Shown in pieces: positions 7,491-11,467 of a stretch of 11,467 bases of DNA (positions are counted from its first letter, which is position 1; the number at the start of each line of letters is the position of its first letter). The stretch is taken from the NCBI GenBank assembly GCA_012799755.1, contig JAAZKQ010000486.1, positions 1-11,467 on the forward strand, given 5' to 3'. Source of the stretch: Lentisphaerota bacterium (GTDB taxonomy: Bacteria; Verrucomicrobiota; Lentisphaeria; Oligosphaerales; Oligosphaeraceae). The notes below the pieces were generated by a model, which saw only the letters and a program-made list of their open reading frames with translations, was not told where the DNA came from and did no database searches. The translations under genes and the position numbers were made by a program.

Positions 7491-7535
7491 CGTTTGCGGG
7501 GTTATGTCACGCAGCGGGCTGCAAGCCCGCAGCAC
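7491..7535 (+). repeat. 45-bp direct repeat with internal hairpin, copy A
   Basis: Matches 7564-7608 at 43 of 45 positions; the two differences are adjacent (TA against CG). Inside is the perfect inverted repeat GCGGGCT-GCA-AGCCCGC (7514-7530; 7-bp stem, 3-base loop), flanked by GTCACGCA and AGCAC. It resembles a REP-type element. The smaller hairpin at 7368-7384 is also preceded by TTATGTC and shares the TTGCA loop region, so it may be a diverged relative. Confidence 0.8.
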
Positions 7536-7563
7536 GGTTAGCGCATGGGTGTGCTTGGGGTTT

Positions 7564-7608
7564 CGTTTGCGGGGTCGTGTCACGCAGCGGGCTGCAAGCC
7601 CGCAGCAC
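7564..7608 (+). repeat. 45-bp direct repeat with internal hairpin, copy B
   Basis: Second copy, same orientation as copy A and 73 bases further on, separated by 28 bases of unrelated sequence. The hairpin GCGGGCT-GCA-AGCCCGC (7587-7603) is unchanged, while the only differences from copy A fall outside it. Confidence 0.8.
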
Positions 7609-7638
7609 AGCTGGAAAACAGGCGCTATCCTGGTAAAA

Positions 7639-7694
7639 GTGGACAAGACAAACAGCCGTGGACAACGTGTGCCATCGTCCATAGTGTCCATAGC
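7639..7694. repeat. Short tandem and interspersed GTGGACAA / GTCCATAG motifs
   Basis: GTGGACAA occurs at 7639-7646 and 7658-7665, and again at 7764-7771. Then comes a tandem pair of near-identical 9-mers, GTCCATAGT (7677-7685) and GTCCATAGC (7686-7694). The motifs contain each other's inverse core (GGAC/GTCC). This looks like the remains of a degenerate 9-base tandem array. A regulatory role for the downstream hydrolase gene is possible but unsupported. Confidence 0.4.
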
Positions 7695-7710
7695 AGCTTG
7701 CGGGAACAAC

Positions 7711-7735
7711 GCTTATCAATGGGTGACCGATTGCC
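7711..7735 (+). repeat. Dispersed repeat, copy 3 (diverged)
   Basis: Aligns with 11-35 in the same orientation at 19 of 25 positions, keeping TTATCAAT, GTGACCG and the final CC. It lies 120 bases before the hydrolase start codon. No convincing -35/-10 pair for the hydrolase gene is visible between here and 7838. Confidence 0.45.
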
Positions 7736-7838
7736 GCGTGGTCGCGTGCAAATGACTTTGGACGTGGACAAATGGCGAAGTGGCGCTACCTTGCACTGTC
7801 GTGCGTTTGTCCGGATGCTTTCCCTCCAATTTTGAACG

Positions 7839-7845
7839 TAAGGAG
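7839..7845 (+). promoter_or_regulatory. Ribosome binding site of the GH42-like gene
   Basis: TAAGGAG lies 9 bases before the ATG at 7855-7857 and decides this start. The first codons then encode a textbook signal peptide. Confidence 0.8.
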
Positions 7846-7854
7846 TGCCACCCC

Positions 7855-10800
7855 ATGACCAGTTTTCCCAAGACCCTCCTGCTGACCCTGTTGCTTGTCG
7901 CCGGCGCACTGCAGGCCGAAAATCTGTTTCCGAATCCGAGTTTTGAGACCTGGGATGAGACGTTGAATTTGCCCTGTGGTCCGGCGTCGCGTTGGTACTT
8001 GCAACCGAAGGCCAAGCAGGCCGCCTGGGCGCAGTTCCGCCGCAGCGCCGACGAGAAATACAGCGGCGATTACTCCTGGCATCTCAAGGATGACGATTCC
8101 GGTCTGATGAATCACACGGCCATGTACTTCGTGCCGGCGGCGGACATTCGCGCGTTGGCCGGCAAAGTCGCCAGTTTCGCCGTGCGGGTCAAGCTGGTCG
8201 CCAGTTCGCGCTCGAAGGTCGTGGGCATCATCCTTGCCGGCAGCTGCAAGGACGGCAAGACTTTCAGCGGCGCGGACTACGTTGACAGCGCGACCGCCAC
8301 CGGCTGGCGGCAGCTGCTGGTGCGCCTGCCCATACCCGAGAACACCAACAGGCTGTCCCTGAGCTTCTGCTGCGCCAACTTCTTCCACGCCACGGGCGAA
8401 GCGTACTTTGATGACGTGCTGCTGACCAGTGACGACGTGGCGCGGGAAGCGCCTGATTTGGCGGCGGAACTCGCCGCGACCGCGGCGCCGGCGCCGGCGC
8501 CCATCGCGGCCGGCGGCGTCTTCTTTCCCGTGGCGCCGGGGTTGCCGCCGACCTGGCATGCCAAGCCGACGCCGAACCTGCCTTTCCGCAGCAAGTGGGA
8601 GCGCGGGGCGACGTTGGACCTGGAGATCAAAGAGAGCGTCTACCCGCCTACGCTGAGCTTTCGGACCAACTACCTGAACCGCCGTTTTGATTTGTCGGCA
8701 GCGCCGTTGGAGGAGCTGCGTTTCAGCCTGCTGTTGTCGCAGAATCTGCCGCTGACGCTGCGTCTGTATAATGGTGACGAGGAACAGCCCCGCGAGTACC
8801 GCCTGGCGGAAGGCCAACCTGAGAACGGCCAGTTCCGCTATGTCTTCGAGCTGGCCGACTCCGGCGGCCCGCTGACGGCCTTGCACAAGATTGATCTGCG
8901 CTTGCTGCGGCGACCGCCGGGGCCAGTGAGTTTTTCCGATTTGGCGATCATCACCGGCGTCGCCGTGCCGTCGCCGGGTTTTGCGCCGTCGCCCGAGAGC
9001 GACGCGTTTCGCGTGTCTTACGAAGACCCGCGCGTGTATCGTGACGATGACCGCGAGCGCCCTCTGATCAAGGACGGCACCTGGCATTATCAGGGCCGCT
9101 ATGAATTCTGGGTCGGGCCGTGGATTGGCAGAAGAAGCACTTTGGACTGGGGGCCCGAGCCACGCAAGAATCCCTTGAACATTGATCACATCGCCTACAA
9201 GATCGGGCCCTGCAAGGAGGTCTTTGACGTCATGGGCTTCAATTCGGCCCAGATGTCCGCCGCACACAGCTGGCCGGGGCAGGTTCTCTACGGCCTGGGC
9301 GTGCCGGACGATTATCAGCAGCTGGAAGCCGCCGCCGCCACCTACCTGCGCGGTTTCGAGGATATACCCTTCGTGATTGATTTCGCCTTCGGCTACAGGG
9401 GAGTCCTGCAGGAGGAAGACGCGGCCAAGTACCGCGACCTATATCAGCGCTATGATCGCTGGCATGAGTTCATTCCCTTCTGCCCCGAGCATCCCGAGGG
9501 CGACCGCTACTACCGCGATTATTTCCTGGGTGGTACGCGCATGGCCATGAAAAACGGCAGCAATGTCTTCCTTTACGAGCTCTTCAATGAGTCGCGCTAT
9601 GGCTGCCAGTGCTCATTCAACGCCCGCGACTTCGCCCGCCGCATGGAGCAGAAATACGGCACGATTGAGCGCGCCAACGCCCAGTGGCAGACCATCTTCA
9701 CCAGCTTCGACGACGTGGCCGCAGAGAGCAATTTCCAGGATTACCGCCGGCTTTGGCCTGACTGGTGGCAGTTCCTGGCGGCGCGCTACGGCGAGATTCT
9801 CCGCCACTATAGCGAGGTCATACGCAGCGTTGATCAACGCCCGCAGGTCTATATCACCGAGATGTGCAGCACCACCTCAGTCTGGGATGGCTTCATGGAC
9901 TACCGGGTGGTGGCCGAGGCATTGGATGTGCTGGCCTCCGAGGGCGGCTGGCGTTATGGCTACGGCAGTGACAATCTCAAGGGCAGGGACGAGATGGAGG
10001 CCGCTGCTTTCCAGAAACCTTTCACGCACTGGTACGTGTGCGATTTCTACCAGGCCCTGGCGAAGGGCAAGCTGCCTGTCGTCAACAACGAGCACTACTG
10101 CATACGGGTGGAATTCGGCCAGCGCGTGCCCAGCAAAAAGGAGGACATGATCACCTCGCTGTGGAATGAGGTCATGCACGGCTCGTCAGGCAATTTCACC
10201 TATGTGCTGGACAAGCGTTTTTGGGAGTGGGAGACCTACGAGCAGGCCAAGGCGGTGGTGATCAACCCGTCCTACAAATCCTCGTCCATGCTCAATCCCT
10301 ACAACTGGCCGCCGGAGGAGCTGGTGTGCTTCAAACAATTCCGCGAGGAGCTGGAGCCCTATCGCGAGCAGGTCCTGCCCTTCCCGCGGACGGGCTTGCC
10401 CAGCGTGGCCATCTTCCATTCCTATCCGACGCAGGCCATGGCCTTCTATGACCGCGACATGGACCTGAAAGGCCGTATGCTCAACTGGTACTCCGCCGTG
10501 CTTCACGCGCATTATCCGCTGGCCATCATCTTTGACGAGGAACTTGAAGCCCTGCCGCCGCACATCGAAGCGCTGGTCTTTCCCTGCGCGGACTACGCGC
10601 GGGTGCAGAGCGTGCCCGCATTGGCGGCCTTTATCGCCCGCGGCGGGCTGGTGATTGCCGATGACGACGCCTTCCGTTGGGACGAATACAGCAACGAACT
10701 GACCGGATTGCCGGCCGGCATCGCCCGTCTGAACGCCAAGGACCCCGCCTCCGCCCAGGCGCTGGTGGCCATGCTGGATCAGCGCGGCGTAAAACGCTAC

Positions 10801-11467
10801 GGCAGCATGCGGCCCGTGGACGACGATACGCCGCTCAATGGCACGGACTTGCAGCTGATTGACCGCGGCGATTTCAAAATGGTTTTCGCGGTGAGCATGT
10901 TCGATGTCCGGCAACGATTGGTGAAGGTCGCGCTCAATATCCAGGACGACGGCGAATTCTATCTGCGCGATATTGTCGGCAAGCGCCTGCTGGTGCCTGA
11001 CGACAAACAGACTTGGAACCGCGACGAACTCCGTGAGGGCTTTCTGCTTGTCTTGCCCTCGCAGGAACGCGTGCTGCTCACCCTCGAACGTGAAGCGCCG
11101 CCCGCGCAATGGCCCCGCGTGGCCCCCGCGCAACAGCGGGAGCTCTTCCGCCTGGCGCAGGCTGAGGACGCGCCGCGGCTGGCGGCTATCCGGGAAAAAC
11201 TGCGCGCCAGCGGTGACGCCGCTGTCCGCGACCGCAATTACGACGATGTGGCGACCGCAAAATGCCGGCCGCTGGATTTGCGCGCGGTCGCCAATATGCA
11301 TTTCCGGGACGAGCAGGGCGATGACCGCAAAGGCGGCTGGTTTGACCAGGGCAGCAACGACTTCGCGGCCATGCCCTTGGGCGACATGACGCTGGCGGGC
11401 GTGCCATTCCACATCATTGACCCGGAGAGTAACGCCGGTCGCGGCGCCGTCATTCTCTACGGCACCA
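7855..11467 (+). CDS. Secreted GH42-like glycoside hydrolase, 3' end missing
   Basis: Open from ATG to the window edge: 1204 codons, no stop, so the C-terminus is unseen. A signal peptide (SFPKTLLLTLLLVAGALQA) is cleaved near residue 18-21. Next come an NPSFE-type beta-sandwich resembling CBM4/9 (about 22-200), an Ala/Pro linker (203-230) and a second beta-rich region (about 240-370). The catalytic barrel (about 400-845) has LYELFNES, with Glu579 the likely acid/base, and LPVVNNEHY, with Glu746 the likely nucleophile. Their 167-residue spacing is close to the 171 of the Thermus A4 GH42 beta-galactosidase (Glu141/Glu312). A Rossmann-like stretch PSVAIFHSYP...GGLVIADDD (about 846-945) resembles the GH42 trimerisation domain. 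The visible C-terminus (1139 on) opens another beta domain, GGWFDQGSNDF...GVPFHIIDP. Expected role: removal of beta-galactosyl or similar residues from external glycans; exact substrate unknown. Another clan GH-A family is the main alternative. It is divergent from the dehydrogenase gene. Confidence 0.78.
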   Translation, partial: MTSFPKTLLLTLLLVAGALQAENLFPNPSFETWDETLNLPCGPASRWYLQPKAKQAAWAQFRRSADEKYSGDYSWHLKDDDSGLMNHTAMYFVPAADIRALAGKVASFAVRVKLVASSRSKVVGIILAGSCKDGKTFSGADYVDSATATGWRQLLVRLPIPENTNRLSLSFCCANFFHATGEAYFDDVLLTSDDVAREAPDLAAELAATAAPAPAPIAAGGVFFPVAPGLPPTWHAKPTPNLPFRSKWERGATLDLEIKESVYPPTLSFRTNYLNRRFDLSAAPLEELRFSLLLSQNLPLTLRLYNGDEEQPREYRLAEGQPENGQFRYVFELADSGGPLTALHKIDLRLLRRPPGPVSFSDLAIITGVAVPSPGFAPSPESDAFRVSYEDPRVYRDDDRERPLIKDGTWHYQGRYEFWVGPWIGRRSTLDWGPEPRKNPLNIDHIAYKIGPCKEVFDVMGFNSAQMSAAHSWPGQVLYGLGVPDDYQQLEAAAATYLRGFEDIPFVIDFAFGYRGVLQEEDAAKYRDLYQRYDRWHEFIPFCPEHPEGDRYYRDYFLGGTRMAMKNGSNVFLYELFNESRYGCQCSFNARDFARRMEQKYGTIERANAQWQTIFTSFDDVAAESNFQDYRRLWPDWWQFLAARYGEILRHYSEVIRSVDQRPQVYITEMCSTTSVWDGFMDYRVVAEALDVLASEGGWRYGYGSDNLKGRDEMEAAAFQKPFTHWYVCDFYQALAKGKLPVVNNEHYCIRVEFGQRVPSKKEDMITSLWNEVMHGSSGNFTYVLDKRFWEWETYEQAKAVVINPSYKSSSMLNPYNWPPEELVCFKQFREELEPYREQVLPFPRTGLPSVAIFHSYPTQAMAFYDRDMDLKGRMLNWYSAVLHAHYPLAIIFDEELEALPPHIEALVFPCADYARVQSVPALAAFIARGGLVIADDDAFRWDEYSNELTGLPAGIARLNAKDPASAQALVAMLDQRGVKRYGSMRPVDDDTPLNGTDLQLIDRGDFKMVFAVSMFDVRQRLVKVALNIQDDGEFYLRDIVGKRLLVPDDKQTWNRDELREGFLLVLPSQERVLLTLEREAPPAQWPRVAPAQQRELFRLAQAEDAPRLAAIREKLRASGDAAVRDRNYDDVATAKCRPLDLRAVANMHFRDEQGDDRKGGWFDQGSNDFAAMPLGDMTLAGVPFHIIDPESNAGRGAVILYGT

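Larger units (their letters stand above)
7326..7640. repeat. Gene-free patchwork of palindromic repeat sequence
   Basis: No credible gene lies here: the open frames present have no ribosome site and run through palindromes. Contents in order: a hairpin GCACGC-TTGCA-GCGTGC followed by AATTTTT (7368-7391); GC-rich inverted motifs around 7395-7435; a small palindrome GCGC-CTTCA-GCGC (7451-7463); and two 45-base direct repeats listed separately. From memory, such text recurs between genes in Lentisphaerota-like genomes, but I cannot prove that from one window. Confidence 0.5.

Noticed and set aside
7491..7608. Minimal CRISPR array
   Set aside because: Only two repeats, 45 bp long, with a perfect internal hairpin; no third repeat follows and no cas gene is present.
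7256..7755. Overlapping small open frames on both strands of the intergenic region
   Set aside because: They run through palindromic and direct repeats, have no ribosome sites, and the same repeat gives similar peptides (such as SGLQARS) in two frames.
7786..9267. 493-codon open frame on the minus strand
   Set aside because: It lies antisense to the signal peptide and N-terminal half of the GH42-like gene, is rich in Arg, Gln and Gly as GC-rich antisense frames usually are, has no recognisable domain, and the opposite strand has a clean ribosome site and coherent domains.
10186..11412. 408-codon open frame on the minus strand
   Set aside because: Antisense to the catalytic and C-terminal part of the GH42-like gene. 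Its His/Arg/Val-rich composition is an artefact of codon bias on the other strand.

Overview
The window is 11.5 kb of GC-rich bacterial DNA (about 60% G+C by eye) with four protein genes. Three lie on the minus strand (positions 112-7134) and one large gene lies on the plus strand (7855 to the right edge, where it is cut off). There are no tRNA or rRNA genes, no CRISPR array, no transposase, and no recognisable defence or phage gene.

Organism: a heterotroph with large, modular, exported hydrolases. The clues are a secreted GH42-like glycosidase opening with an 'NPSFE' carbohydrate-binding-type domain, a C-terminal 'GGWFDQGSNDF' accessory domain, a protease ending in a 'PGWN...W.W' domain, and palindrome-rich intergenic repeats. 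From memory this mix fits the Planctomycetota-Verrucomicrobiota-Lentisphaerota (PVC) group, most likely Lentisphaerota or a relative. No marker gene is present, so this is an inference of modest strength.

Layout. Positions 1-111: tail of an intergenic region with one clear and one degenerate copy of a dispersed repeat. 112-930 (-): a QueG-like protein with two predicted 4Fe-4S clusters. 931-1188: short gap with a plausible sigma70-type promoter for that gene and a hairpin. 1189-6282 (-): a 1697-residue exported or membrane-anchored protein joining a gingipain-type C25 cysteine endopeptidase to an M14 zinc carboxypeptidase. 6388-7134 (-): a FabG-type short-chain dehydrogenase, probably first gene of a transcript that may continue into the protease. 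7135-7854: a 720-bp divergent intergenic region holding a promoter/operator candidate for the dehydrogenase and then a patchwork of palindromic and direct repeats. 7855-11467 (+): a secreted GH42-like glycoside hydrolase of more than 1204 residues, 3' end missing.

Working together: no metabolic pathway links the four genes. The protease and the glycosidase both look like tools for breaking down external polymers (protein and glycan). The dehydrogenase and the Fe-S protein look like ordinary cytoplasmic enzymes. The most unusual items are the C25-M14 double-protease fusion and the repeat family present on both sides of the minus-strand gene block. I see no convincing evidence of a wholly new multi-gene system.
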